Both the position numbers and the translations under genes were made by a program. A stretch of 41,315 bases of DNA. It comes from Coptodactyla brooksi. Its lineage: Eukaryota > Arthropoda > Insecta > Coleoptera > Scarabaeidae. Under the pieces are notes generated by a model. That model searched no databases, was not told the DNA's origin, and saw nothing but the letters and a program-made list of their open reading frames with translations. Below, piece after piece: positions 10,745 through 24,004 of the stretch. The DNA is taken from the NCBI GenBank assembly GCA_033557675.1, contig JAWQRM010000018.1:1-41315 (forward strand). Reading direction: 5' to 3'. Within the stretch, counting starts at the first letter, position 1. Every line of letters starts with the position of its first letter.

Positions 10745-13700
10745 CTTGTGGTAGTTCTTCGGCCTGACTGTCTGGTGTCTTCAGTGTATCCCATTCATCG
10801 CTATGGGAAAACGTTTGCTCGTCCCAAAGTACAGCGTACTCCTTCTGGAAGTCAGACACCTCCTCCGTACTTAATTGGGAGACAAGATGGCGGAAGTCCG
10901 TTTCCCTCTTTTCTTCTACTTCCGGGGTGGTTAATTTGGAGGTCTTTCCTTCAGATTGATCTTTCTCAATGGCTTCCGATGCCATTCGTTCAAATTTTCG
11001 TTCGACTCGCTTTAATTTTGTCTCGCTCACGCCTTCTTTAAATGCTTCTTGCTGTTCTAATGATCCCAAAGCCTTCTCTATGTCAATCAATTTTTGTTCT
11101 ATTATATCTGTATCGGTTGGTACCGATACATGTTGAGTACTATGTACAGTATTGTACAATACGTTCGAGGTAAATTTTGTATCTGCAGGTATATATTCAT
11201 AATCATCTAGATCTGTTATAAGCGTATCAGATTGCTGTTCAGATACAGTATCCAGGACATTTGAATGTGTGCTACCTCTATGACTATCGGAAAATTCAGT
11301 AGAATCCTCTTCTGATTCTATATGGAAAAGAGGTTTGCGTTTCCGCGATTCTACAGAGATTCTAGCAGAGGAATCTTGTGGTTCCGTGACAATATATGAT
11401 TCGTCGTCGCTTGATAAATCATGATAACCTGTCGTTACCTCAACGCAGTATGGCATATCACCTCGTACTATTCTTTGAGATTCCGCTCTTCTTGGCAATG
11501 TAGGTGATGTAATTAAGGGGCATTTTTGATCTTTCACATCTTTAGATTTACCAAATATTTTTTTATCAATTCCTGACAAGATGCTACCAGCTATATCATC
11601 ATTAGGTTTCTCACCTTTTGATGCATCATCTTGTGTCGATTTTGCTTTGCCAATGGATTTCGTAATATGTTCCATTTGTTTTGATACTTCATCCAGTGAT
11701 TGTTTGGTTGCACCTACACCAACCGATGCAGTTTGTTCTGCTTCTATAAATAAGGTGCTAGCTGTTTTTGTGGCATCTTTAGTATCAACAGGCACATGTT
11801 TATCAGACTTGCCAAACATCTTTTTCTCAAGATGAGATACGAAATCACCTGTTTCTTTACCGGACTTTTGGCTCTTCTTGATTTCTATATCTGAAGTAAC
11901 TTCAGTTTCAAGAGTTTTCTCGATCAGACCAGCTGACCTTTTCGCTTCATTTGCAATTTCTTCTTGATCAGATTTATCACTTGGTTCTTGATTAATTTGA
12001 TAGGTGGTTTTTAAGGAACTGGTTTTAGAGCTTATACTGTCTTTCAGTTCTTGTCCGGACTCCACAATCTTTTCACGTGTTTCTGTTATTATTTTGTTTG
12101 TTTTATCAGTAACTATTTCAGATTTTTCACCCGCTGATCCCTTTAAATCATATATTTTGTCTTTACCTGTCTCTAGAATTATTTTTTCTTCACCACCATC
12201 CGCAATTTTAGAAGTTTCTCTTGTAACATCATGTATTGTTTTTTCTGTAGTATCGATAACTGTACCACTTATACTAGGGGGCAAAGAGGTGATATCTTCT
12301 ACAGTTTTCTTGACTGTTTCTTTAACCCCTTCCTTCAGTTCGTGTGGTTTATCTAGACGGATTTGTTTAGCACTATCGCTGACAGATTTTGCTGTGTCAT
12401 CGATTGCTACGATAATTTTGGAAGTTGTAGACTGAACATCATACCCCAGTTGGTCGAAATGTGAAGTTATCCGTTTTGCAGTATCGTCTACTACATCTTC
12501 CATTTTTTCTCTTACTTTAACTATACTTTCTTTTGAATCAGCTGAAGCGCCTTTTACATCCTCTTCTAATTTGTGCGCGTTATCTGCCAGAGTTTGTCTA
12601 GTTTGTTTGCTACTGTCAACTATAGATATTGCAGTGTCACTAATTTTTGCCCCAATTTCTGACATTTTGTCATATTTAGTTTGTTCTGCAGCTCCTAAAA
12701 ATAAATCGGTTTGTTCGGCAGCCTTCTTTACTGTTTCCTTGCTGCTTTCAGCTACATGCGTCACAGTATCTGTTACATTGTCTACTTTGAATTTTACATC
12801 TTCTTTTAAACGAGCTTCTTTATCAGCTATTGTCTGTTTACTTTTTATACCAGTATCAACTACATATTTTGCAGTATCTTCAATTGCACCACCTATTTCA
12901 GATGTTTTGTCGGTAATAACACGTTCCGTTTTTTCTCCCGTTGCTAAAGCTGTTTCCACGTTGCGATTTATACTATCAGCAGCAGAGGATGCAACACTAT
13001 GTATTGCAGTGCCAATTTCGAATGCCTCTTTCCCAACATCATCAGCTTTGCGTTTTATATCTTGTTTAAGATTTTGCTCTTTATCTACTATAATCTGCGT
13101 TGTATCTTTAACTGCATCTGTGAATGATTTTATACTATCGTCAAATGAAGCAATAAGTTGTGGTGTCTTGATACTAACGTCACCTTTTAGTTTTTCCTCT
13201 GATTCTGATATTTCGCTGGATATACTAGATAGCAACAACCCTTCTTTATCGGTATATTCCTTCGTTTTGTCTTTACCTTGATCAATAAGTTTTCCTACAG
13301 CTTCGTCGCCTGTTGTTGTAATTTCAGAAATGTCATCCTTAATTTTTTGTCCAGCTCCAAATTTCACATTTAGATCCTTAGTCTTTTCAACTGCTAATTG
13401 TTCTGTTTCTTTGACATTTTGAGTAACAAGGATAATGGCTTCTCTCAGTTTTTCGTCAGTTTGTCTTATGTTTGTATATAAATCTTCAGTCTCTTTGATA
13501 ACTTTGTCTTTGGTATCAACCGTTGTACATTCTTTATGTTTTACGGTTTCCGCAATAAAAGGCGCTGTTATTTTTAAATCTTTTAGTTCTTCTCCTGTGT
13601 GTTCAATTTTTTTTCCTAAACTTTCTGTTGTTTTCGTAGCTTGATCTTTGGTATCATCAATTCTTACTTCAGTAGATTGCGCGAAATCTTTTATTGTATT

Positions 13701-16700
13701 CACTGTTGTTTGCTCAGCTTGTTTTACAGTTTTCTCAGTAAGTGTCGCTATATCGTCGAGTGTTTGTTGAATTGTAGAAACTTTCGTCGGTAGATCGTGT
13801 TTAAGTTCCTCTCCGGATTTAGAAGCCGTTTGCTCAAGATCAATGAAGAATGTACTTGTTGTTGCTGCTGTTTTCTTTGCACTTACTTTTGTATCATCTA
13901 CCAACTTTGGCGTAACCGCCTTAACCTGATCCGTTTGACTATCTGCACCAGTAGGTTTAGATTTAAAGCTAGCGTCTTTAGCATTTAAAGTTATGTCCTC
14001 TTTAGCATTTTCAATGAATGCTTTCGTGTTTTCATACATGAACTTTCTGGCATCTGTAAGCTCTTGTGTTTTTGTCGCTATCACTTGTTCACTTTCTTCT
14101 ACATTTTCAGCAGTAGATTTTATTGCATCAGCACCAGCAGTTAGTATTTCAGCAGTTTTATCAGCAGCATCATCTTTACCTTTTTGTTCCGTGCCTAAAA
14201 TCTTGCCCCCTAGATTAGAGAAGAAAGAACTTGCTCCTTTAGCTGCTTTCTTAGTTTTACTTTCCTGTTTACTGGTAGCTTTATGTATGGAATCTTTTGT
14301 TTCATCAATTTTGTCTTTTATTGTTGTCTGTATTTGTTTTGACTTTACGGCTTCTACCTTTTTTGTATCTGTGATACTATCTTTGATATAAGTACTGATT
14401 TCGGATGATGTGACATCAACACGTTCACTTAGCTCTGTTCCGGCATCCTCCACTTTTTCTTCTATATAAGATACAAATGACGCAGTTTCTTGTGTTGCTT
14501 TCTTAATCTTATCTTTCGTTTTATTCGCTGCTTCTGCTGCGTCATCGGCAGCATCTTTTGCTTTATCAACTAAAACTACTTCTGTTTCTTTTATACCTTG
14601 AGAAGCAAATTTTACGTTATCGTCAATTGTGTCAGTTACCTTTACTTTCATATCGTACATGTCCTCTTTCGTTTCGTCTATAACTTGTTTTGTGTCTTCT
14701 GCAGCTTTGCCAACAGATGCTTCCGCTAAATAAGTACTTTCTTTTATTGTATCAGCTATTGTTACTACAGCACTATCTTTCACGTGTCCAACACTTTCCA
14801 CTAAGGTGTCCCCAACATCTCCCACGTAAGTACTTGCAGTTTCTGTGGATTTTTGTATTGTACCTCTAGTTTCAACTGTAATAATATCTGCATAGTCGGT
14901 AGTCTCTTTAATTTTGTCCTTAATATCTTTGTCTGCTTCATTTATTGTTTCTTGAGTAGCTTTTAAATTTTCAGTGCCAGATCTTCTAGTCTCATCAATT
15001 GCACCCGCAGTTTCAACTGTTTTAGAACTCACGTCTTCTTTTACTTTTTCGCTGGTTCCTAAAATTTTTCCTCCGAGGTTGGAGAAAAACGAGCTCGCGC
15101 CCTTTGCCGCTTTCTTTGCTTTCCCTTTTACTTTTCCTTTTGTCTTTTCTGCAGATTCTTTTGCGTCATCAGTTTTAACTTTTGTTACTTTGCTGGGATC
15201 TTTTAATGTATCCACCGCAGCCTGTTCAGTAGCTAATATAGTTTGAGCCGTTGACATTGCTGTCTTGTCAACTGTGACTATAGCTGAGTCTGTTGTATCA
15301 TTAATGTTCTGAGAATCTATTTTTGTTGCAGTTTCAATCGTTGAAGATATTGCATATGCTGTTTTAGTTGCATCATCTTTTAATTTTGTCGCATCCTTAA
15401 CAGTTCCTTCGTCAAGGGTGGAGAAAAAAGTACTTGTTTCTTTTACTGCTTGTTTTGCATAATCTTCAGGTTTTGTTTCGATACTTGTTGTGGTTTCTTT
15501 AAACATGATAAGCATTTCTTTTGTGGGTCCTCCTGTTTCTTCTAATTTCTCCTTTACAGCGTTTTCACCTTTCTTTATAGTTTGAGAGACAGGTTTTGCA
15601 CCGTCGCCTAAATCAGAATCCTGTCGCTTAACGCTTTCTTTCAGGCCATCACTGGCTGCCTGAATCTTCTCATCTGCAGATGAGAAGAACGAACTAGTTT
15701 CGGTCCTTATTTTATCAGTGGTATCATCAATAACGGTGTGACCACCTTTTCCAAGTTCTTCCAGTTTTTGCTCTGTATCGTCCTTGACTTTATTTGCTTC
15801 TTTAACGATATCATCTTTGTACTTTGCAAACTGTTCTGATGTGGAGTCTGCCGTATATTTTACGGCATCTGTCACTTTTGATGTAGTTTCAAAAATCTCT
15901 TCGCCGAACCCTGTGAAAAATGAATCCGCTTGTTTGGTAGATTCCTCTGTTTTCAAAGCAACACCCTGTAACTTTTGATGGATTTTTAGTCCTACTTCTT
16001 TAGCTTTCTCTTTTGTTGTACTTTCGGTATCCTTGGCATCCTCTGCGGTTGATTGTGCAGTATCTTCTATGATTCGCTTAACTTGTTGCCCAGTTTCAAA
16101 TATTTTTTCTCCCAAACCATCGATAGAAGAGTCCACTTCTAATGTCAGTTCTTTCGCTGTGTGTTTAGTTTCCTCACTCAAATTCTTAGCACCTTTAGAA
16201 ATATTATCAATTGTTTGTTTACTTTCAATATAAGCATCTTCAGCGCCTTCATGCACAATCTGCTTGATTGCTGCAGCACTTTTAGAAGTCGATTCCTTTA
16301 ATTTACCATCTAGCTCTGATAACTTATCTGATATTTCACTTGCAATTTTCTTCTTATCTTCTTCTATTTGACTACTAATTGCAGTTGGTTTAGCAGTACC
16401 TGCGGCATCTTCTGAATATTTAATTGTATCATTAATTTCTTTCTTCTCATCTTTTAAAACATGCTTGAAATCTTCTACTATAGAGCCTTTCTGTTGTATT
16501 ATAGCGTCAGGTACTTGTTTTGTTGAGTCTACTAAGTCAGAAGTTAATTCTGACCCTGAATACATCAAGTTTTCGCCTTCCTCCTGCATTTGTTTCGACT
16601 TTTCTTTACCTGTTCCAAATATTTTAGTTCCTAGTCCTGTGAGAAAACCTCCCGACTTCTTACGTTCTTTATGTTTCTTTTCCTTTTGTTTTGCTGGAGC

Positions 16701-19700
16701 AGGTGTTGTTCCAGAGTTTTCTACTTTACTTTCTACTGGCGTAGCTGGCATTTGAGGAGGAATTGCAGCGGATGCTTCTTGTGACAAGAAATCGTTTGTC
16801 TCCTGCTTTACTTCAGATTGTACAGGTAACTCTAAATTTACGAAAGCTTCCGACATATCTTTGTTGGTAACAGTAGGATGAATTATCGCACCTGACTTGT
16901 CGTGTAATTTTTGAATTGGAATATCTAATTCGATATCTTCTACTTTACATTTTATTTCTTCAACGATGTATTCTTCAACATCTTCCAGTGTTTTGCCCTT
17001 CTTCTTTTCAACAGTACTTGGATCCTTTTCCGCAATAGTAATAAGTTTTTCTTGCTCGTCGTTTAGTATTTCATCGATATCCTTTTTTGTTTTACAAACG
17101 GTATCAGATACTTCCTTTTCAACGTCTTTTGTTGTATCTCGTACGGTTTTCTCGAATTCCTCAGTTGCTTGATCCATATCTTCTTTAACTTCTCTAGCTT
17201 TTCCAGAAATTTTTTCGCCTAGTTTGCTAAAGAAACCAGCAGACTTTCGTTTCTCTTTCCTTTTCTTTTTATCTTTAGTTTTAGTTTTATCAAGTTGATC
17301 TAAGTCAATGAACAAAGATGATTCCTCTTGGTCCGAACTATTATCTATTTCCGTCTTTATGTCCTTATGTATGCTTACTGTAGGAACAACAGAAGTTGTT
17401 GTTTCTTTAGGGGAGTCTACTCCTATAACTTTTTCTTCAGTACTCTTAAGTTTTTGAACAATATTTTCTTCAGGCTCAACTAAGCTGTCGGCTGCTGTAT
17501 GAATTTTCGTTTCCAACTCTTGTTCGGTTTCCTTAATATTCCCCTTGATGTCTTCAATCGCAGTGTCAATATTTGTTTCAGTTGTAGTTTTTGTCTGTAT
17601 TAAGTCCTGGCCTAGATCTGTAATTTGATCATCGACTTTAGTTTCTATCTCAGTTAACTCCTTGGACATTTCTGCACTTAAGGAACTAACTTTTTCTGTA
17701 ACTTCCGTAGTGGCCTGTTCTTTGGAGACGGTTAATAAATCAGTAATTTCTTGTTTTGTTTCTTCTATTTCATCTCCACCATCTTTGGTTTTTCCTGTAA
17801 TTTTTTCCCCTAGTTTTGTAAAGAAACCTCCAGATTTCTTCGCCGATTTCTTAACATTTGATTTTAGAGCCAATGACGCTTCAGAGATTTGTTCTGTCAT
17901 TTTATTTGTGTCTTCTTCAATTGCTTGCTTTTCCTTTTCAACAAATTGCTGGCTGGAGATAACAATACTTTCTTCCAATTCTTTATATTGTTTTGTTAAG
18001 TTATCAAGAACGTTGCCGCCAGTTTCTATAGCAGTCCATGACTTTTCGTCTCCTGTGGGTGTCCTGGTGTTATCTGTTGTGTCCATCAACCCCGATTGTA
18101 TTTGTTCACTCTGTGCTTTTCTGTCTTCATCGGCTTTAAAATCCTCTAGCTTCGTAATCGGAACATCGTTTCTGATAACTACAATTACTTTTTCAGTTTG
18201 TTGTACTTCCTGAATACCATCAGCGATACCTTCCGCGAACGCAACGACTTTTTTCATATCTTTCTCAGATTTTTCAGATTTGACTTTTACGTCATCATAA
18301 CGCAAAACCTCAGTACTTAAAAAGTTTTTAGTTTCATAAATGTCCTGAATAGTCTCCTCGGACATTGATGGTTTCTGTTCGACTTTAACGTCCATCTTTT
18401 CCTCGTCCTTGGATTTTTTCGAAAAGATTCTGAAAGGACTTCCGCTTTTTCTACGTTCACGCTTTTCTTTCATTGTAGGCTTTTCACGTTCGGGCTCAGT
18501 CCTTTCTTCCGACTTTCTACTGAATAGCCCGAAGATGGATTTTCCTTTAGCCTTTTCTTCTTTTTGGTCAGGTTGTTCCTTTGTTTCTATTAGTTCCTCA
18601 TCTTTCGTGGTTACTATCTCTGAATCTTTTGCGGTTTCTTTGACGTCGTCATAGTTCTTGATTTCACTATTTAAGAAATTGTTTGTGAAATGAACTGTTT
18701 CTGGAAATTCTAATGACGTTTTTAAACTCGTGGTTTTGTCTTCAGAGATAACTTCTGATACAGGAACATGTTGTGTAGTTTCGTCGGCTTTCTCTGTTGG
18801 TCCGTCAACATCTTTTTCTTCCAACTTCTTTTCTTTCTTAGCGAAGAGTCCAAAAAAGCCCGACTTCTTAGATCCGTCTTCGATACTTTTCTGACGTTTT
18901 TCTTTGCGTTTCTTCTTATCTGTTAGTTCTAGTTCAGCCTCTTCTCTTTTCATTATAGGTCTAACATCTTCGAATCGAGCAATTTCTTGATTTAAGAAAT
19001 TACTGGTGTTTATCATATTTCTTACCACTTCTTCAGAAAGAGGCGGTGGAGGTGTTTTATCAGAAAACTTAATGACTTGAGTTTTGATCTGTGCAGTAAT
19101 GTTTTCTTCTTGTAATTTTATAGGGCGTTGTGAAACGACAACTTCATCATATCGCTCTTCTAAAGGTTTCATACTTAAAACAGGTATATCATCGGCCATT
19201 GGTAATTCAGACTGTTTTGTAGACAGTATTTCTCTTTCCATTGTTTCAATTGTTTCGTTGATATCTAATGAAAATTCTTTCGTTTTCGTTTCTTTGATGG
19301 GAGATACAACAACCTTAAAGTCTTCAGTTTCGTAAATTTTCGGCTCTATGCTTTTTGTTATTTCTGCAATGGTCATCTTACCGTCCAAAGCTATATCAGA
19401 TTTAATTAATGATGAAGATTTGACGTCGTGGAAAGTATCAACCTCTTGTTTCAAAAAGTGTGCAGTATCTTGCATATCTTTAATTACTTCAGGTGATAGT
19501 TCAGACGTTTTGGTAGTGATTTTATCTTGTTTGTCTTTCTTTGAAAATATGTCGAAAAAGGATTTTGAAGCTTCATCCTCACTTTTTTGTTTTTTTGGCT
19601 TTTTCTTACTTGATTTGCGTTGAGGCTTCTCTTGTATTACTTCTTTTTCAATTGTTGCAAATTCTTCACCTTTTGTATCCTCGGGAAATTTATCATCAAC

Positions 19701-22700
19701 CTCTTTTTTATCTCTTTTGCCAAAAAATTTGAAAAATCCAGAGGGCTTTCCACTGTCGCTTTCCTCCCCAGATTCACTACTATCCCGCTTGCTTTGTCTT
19801 TGCTTCTTATCCTTTTTCTTTTGAGCTTTTAGTGAGGTAATTTCTGTCTTTGTTTCTATACCTGGTAGCGCTGATTTTCCTGTTACTACCTTGACATCAT
19901 CAAAATGTGTAATTTCATCAGATAAGAATGTAGTTGTGTCAGAAAGTACCTGTTGAAATTCTGCACCAAATATCAGAGGTGCGGTCGATACTTCTTTAAC
20001 TTCATGTATTTTTCCTTGAGCGTCAATTTCGTCTTTGACCTTTTTATCCTTCTTCCCAAAGAATTTAAAGAAGCCTCCTTTCCCCGTATCGCTTTCATCT
20101 CCGGATTCGCTACTTTCCCGTTTCCCCTTCTTCACTTTCATTTTCGATTTCTTTTCTGGTGACGATTCTTCTTTTTCTCCATGTGACACTTCTATTAGTA
20201 TAGGTTTTACATCTTCAAAATTCTCTACCTCGTTTTCAAGGAATTTACTTGTGTCAGTTTGTACTTGTTTGAACTCTTCGGTGAAAGTCGTTTTATCTTT
20301 TGCTGCCTCTAGTTCGACATGGCGAAATTCTTGCTTAGCGATAGATTCAATTTCTTTTGCTTCAGTGGTCGGTATTTCTACCTTCTCCTTTTTATCTTTT
20401 CTCCCAAATAAATTGAAAAAGCCTCCAGACTTGCCACTATCACTTTCATCTTCAGATTCTCCTTGATCCTTTTTGTCTTTTCTGACTTTTTCTTTATGTT
20501 TTTTCGTTCCTTTTTCTTTAGTAGCTTCTTTGCGTGTTACTTCTCTTACATCCTCAAAATGTGCAACTTCCTCAAATAAGAATGTGTCGGTATCTTTTAA
20601 AATTACTTTAAAATCGTCAGAATATTCGATAGGATAATCACGTAGTGTTTTTTCTGTTTCTGATTTTTGTTGCGTAAATTTCTGCTTTTCTAGAAGGTTA
20701 TCTTTATCACCTGCTTTGGTATCTAGTGCTCCTACTAATTGCTTTTTAACTATTTGTTTGACATCATCGAATTTTGATATTTCATCAGCTAGAAATGCGT
20801 CCGTTTCCTTAAGAGTTTGTAAGAAGTCCTCGGCATATACCGGTTTTTTGCCTGCAATGGTACTCTTTTCGTCAGTTTTTAATTCTGAATCCTCTGCTTT
20901 TGTTTGCTTTTCCTTATGTTTTCTATCTTTCTTCCCAAATAATTTGAATAGTCCCGATGACTTTGATTCATTTTCATCTTCAGAGCCACTGCTGTCACGC
21001 TTACCTTTCTTCGTCTTTTTTTCTGGAGACTTTTCCCTATTCTTTTCAGACGAAATTTTCTTTAAAACTGGTCGTACATCTTCAAAGCGGTTAACTTCAC
21101 CTGCTAAGAAATTATTAGTAGCAGAAAGTGCTTCTTGGAAATCTTTAGTTTGCGTTTCATCAATTTTTTCAGAGCTAGATGGTGGTGATGTTAGTGCTGC
21201 TGTTTTTTCGAATATTTCTTGCTTTTCTTTCACAAGAATAATAGGGCGCACATCTTCAAACTGTTTAATTTCATCTTGTAAGAAATTGTTACAGGCGTTT
21301 AGTGTTTGTTTAAATTCTTCCAACCTTTTAGTTTCCGCGGAAACACCTTCCTTTACATCCTCGTTCTTTTGTTTTTTGCTAAATATACCCAAAAAGCTGC
21401 CCTTCTTGGACGGTTCAGATTTTTCCGGTTTAGTTTTCGTTTTTTTCTGATCTTCTGCATGTTCTTTTACAATCATTTCTTCTTTAGGGCCTACTTTAAC
21501 ATCTACAAAATGTTCAATTTCGTCCTTAAGGAAATTTGACGATGATATCATATCCATTAAAACTTCCTTATTGATTTCTTTAGCTTTCGGAATGACGACT
21601 TCTTTAGTTGGTTCTGGTTGCTGTTTAATTTCTTTAGATGGTTTTTCTGCTAGAGTAACTGGTTCCTGTACACCTATTTTAATAATTTTCTCTTTGGTAG
21701 GAACGACTTTCTTTTGAATATCGTCTAAAGTTTTTGTTTCCTTGATGATGATTGGTTCAGTGACAATTTTACGTTCGATCGTTTTCACTTGCTCTACTAT
21801 CTCGATTTCTTTGATCGCTTTCTCTGTTTTGTCCTTACTGGGCGTATACTCCTCCACAGTTGTTTTTATGGTGCTTATAATTGTAATATCAGGTTCATCT
21901 GTTTCTTTTGGTATCATGTTTACAAAACCATTGAGTGGTTTTGCATCATTATAAGCCTGTACTTCATTATGTAAGAAATTATTTGTCTCTACAATTTGTT
22001 TTACTACCTCTTCTGATATTTTTTGTTCAATTGCAGGTTTGGGAGATTTCTCTCTTGATTTGTCTCGCTTTTTCTTACCAAAAATATTAAATATGCCAGC
22101 TTTTCGGGTAGTTTCTGGTTCATCGTCAGATACACTTGATTCTCGTTTATCTTGCTTCTTTTTAGGTTTCGTAGGTGACTGTTCTACTTTTAGTTGAGCG
22201 GGTTGGAAATCCTTCTCAGCTGTTTTGGACAGTTCAGGGCTACTTTGAATGGACATGTATTTAACATCTTCAAAGCGCTCTACTTCCTCCTTTAAAAAAG
22301 CTTTAGTGTCCTTCATATCTTTCAAAGTTTCTTCTGACATTATTGTTGGTTTAGCTGTTTGAATCTCTTCTTTTATATCTTTTTTCCCTTTTTTACCAAA
22401 GAAACCAAACAAACCTTTTTTGCCCTCAGATTCGTCTTCAGATTCACTTTGCACTTTTTCTTTCTTGCCTTTTTTTCTCTCTTTCGGTTCTTCTAGGGAA
22501 GATTCCAATTTCGTTTCAGTAAGTTTATCGAGTGATACTGATGTTGCTTCTGCCTTGCTGCTTATAGTGTCTAAATTCTCATTTTTCTTCCATCCCTCTT
22601 TATTGGTCTCGGCTTTTTCATCATGATCTTCTTTTTTGGTCTTCTTTCCGAAGATTCCAAAGAAGCCGCCCTTTTTATCTGTACCTTCGTCTTCGTATGC

Positions 22701-23779
22701 GTCAACTTTGACTGCTCTTTCTTTAGACGGTTCTCTGTCCTGCTTTTCAATGATCTCTTTCTCTGTGTCCGAGTCTTCAACATCTTTTGAGGATTTTTTA
22801 CCCAAAAATCCAAAGAGTTTTCCTTGTTTTTTATCCCTCTTCAGCGATTGCGACTTTTGTTTAACTACATGAGGCTTGTATACGTTATGGCGATCATCTG
22901 CCCATCCACAAAAGTTAATTTCATTTTGAATTAGATTAGTAGTTAATACTTTGATATCTTTGGGTTCTTCTATGTCTTCGTAGATGTGTTCTTTCCTTCT
23001 TATTGGTCTTGTGGGTGCTTTTGTATTATCTGGCAAGGATTCTTCTGCGTGTGTTTTAAAGAAATCTTTCGTTTTAGGTGGAGATGTTGGAGACACAACT
23101 ATGTGAAATTCTCCCCTTTCATATATTTTCGGTTCAATCTTCTTTGTTATTTCTTCTCTTATGACCATTTGCTTCCCTGGCGTGCTTCCACCATTTTGCA
23201 TAATATCCATCGCTGTAGTCTCACTGGTGGCGATAACATCGGTTACGATGTCATTAGCTACACTTTTTATTTCATCAGAAATGTCTAGGTCGGTAACAGG
23301 AGCCGCAGGCGGTAAATTATTTTCGTGATCATGCGGTGAGTATTCAACGAAGGGAATGTCTCGGAACTCTGGTCGATCTTCCACTAGTATCGGTGGTGGT
23401 GTTGGTAACTTGGGTTTTCTGGGTGGCCTTTCTGGTGGTTCCATTGGCGGTTTCTTCCGCTTCTTCTTGTCCTTCTTATTCTTCTTGTCCTTCTTTTGCG
23501 AGCTTTCCGATTCGGAATCGGAGCGATCTTGTGATTTACTTACCATACTGCGAAGAGTACCGAAGAAGCCCTTTTTGGACTTCTTATCGTCACCTCTGCT
23601 GGGATCTTCCCTGCTAGAATCTCTGCTTCGAGTTCTTGTCTTTTGATCAGTATCGTTAAAAGCATTTGTTTGGCGGAGCGCGTCTGTGTCGTTCGTAATT
23701 TGTTTGTCGGATTTCGGTGAGTCTAGCGATAATTCTTCGGAACTAGCTAAATATTTCGCGGTCGGGGTCGGTTGTAGTC
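10745..23779 (-). CDS. 13-kb giant exon: FxxFGKK/FLxxE modules plus helical repeats
   Basis: The acceptor ATGTTCTTGCAG lies before 23779 and the donor CAAG|GTAGAT after 10745. The exon is 13,035 bp, phase 1 to phase 1, with 4,344 full codons and no stop. It begins LQPTPTAKYLASSEELS. Next come a Lys-rich segment and a proline-rich SH3-type segment (23452-23388). About 14 Phe-rich basic motifs (KKGGFFGIFGKKTKK type) then follow, many preceded by Ser/Asp/Glu clusters, alternating with 13 motifs FLxxE(V/I)xx(F/Y)xDV(K/R). From about 17840 to 11530 the sequence becomes a long Lys/Asp/Thr/Ala-rich amphipathic-helix region with recurring FFSxLGxKIxG motifs. The final 270 residues are acidic Ser/Asp/Tyr-rich and end in a charged helix. 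In the gene context it is an alternative cassette of a giant ankyrin. Binding partners are unknown to me. Microtubule or membrane contact through the basic-aromatic motifs is inference. Confidence 0.75.
11530..17840 (-). repeat. Long Lys/Asp/Thr/Ala helical repeat region (protein level)
   Basis: About 2,100 residues with almost no Pro, rich in K, D, E, T, A and V. They repeat fragments such as SEIGGAIEDTAKYVVD, SEIGAKISDTAISIVD and KDAADDAAEAANKTKDK. Local copies show an 80-residue period (12912 and 12672 starts, 240 bp apart). Punctuating Phe motifs include GGFFTKLGEKITGK (17838), GFFSKLGEKISGK, GGFLTGLGTKIFG and two near-identical KAAKGASSFFSNLGGKILGT copies about 860 bp apart (15115, 14255). 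The composition resembles LEA group 3 or perilipin-type amphipathic helices. That comparison is by composition only. Confidence 0.6.
18286..22320 (-). repeat. 13 FLxxE(V/I)xxFxDVK motifs (protein level)
   Basis: A segment of about 28 residues recurs 13 times. Examples are AFLKEEVERFEDVKYM, NFLQDEIKQFEDVRPI, TFLSDEITHFDDVKVV and NFLSTEVLRYDDVKVK. The invariant skeleton is FL-x-x-E-V/I-x-x-F/Y-x-D-V/A-K/R, preceded by a helical D/E-x-x-T stretch. Copies lie 200-500 bp apart, separated by the Phe-rich basic motifs. DNA identity between copies is low, so selection at protein level keeps the motif. Confidence 0.8.
18411..23580 (-). repeat. 14 FxxFGKK basic-aromatic motifs (protein level)
   Basis: Copies include KKGFFGTLRSMVSK, GKLFGFLGKKSSK, GGFFGIFGKKTKK, GLFGFFGKKGKK, AGIFNIFGKKKR, GSFLGIFSKKQK, SGLFKLFGKKDRK, GGFFNLFGRKDKK, GGFFKFFGKKDKK, SGFFKFFGKRDKK, SFFDIFSKKDK, SGFFGLFAKKEKK, SIFGLFSRKSE and SPFRIFSKKSK. 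Several are directly preceded by acid/Ser clusters such as SSESGDESDTG. The unit is therefore acidic-phosphorylatable, then aromatic, then basic. Confidence 0.8.
23388..23452 (-). other. Proline-rich SH3-ligand-like segment
   Basis: This encodes KPPMEPPERPPRKPKLPTPP, directly after a lysine-rich run near the start of the 13-kb exon. PPRKPKLP resembles the mixed Pro/basic peptides bound by SH3 domains. It is the only dense proline run in the exon. Confidence 0.5.
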
Positions 23780-24004
23780 CTGCAAGAACATGCGTTTCCA
23801 ACAAGCAATACTACACTACCAAACCACTACCTTAACCATCTCTAGAGAGAAATATCCTTACTGCAATTTCCTTGTTTTGCGGTTAATGCATCATCATTGT
23901 GTCCCCACGTGAAATTAGTTAAGGAAAACGAAAGCTAACTACAAAAACAAAACAACCCATGCGTATGAGTGTATAACGGACAAAGGAAACAAGAGCAACG
24001 TTAC
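23780..24004 (-). other. Intron (225 bp)
   Basis: The donor is GGAG|GTAACGTT at 24004 and the acceptor TGTTCTTGCAG ends at 23780. Splicing joins G with GA to make Gly (YGTG then G then LQPT), restoring one open frame across both exons. Confidence 0.75.
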
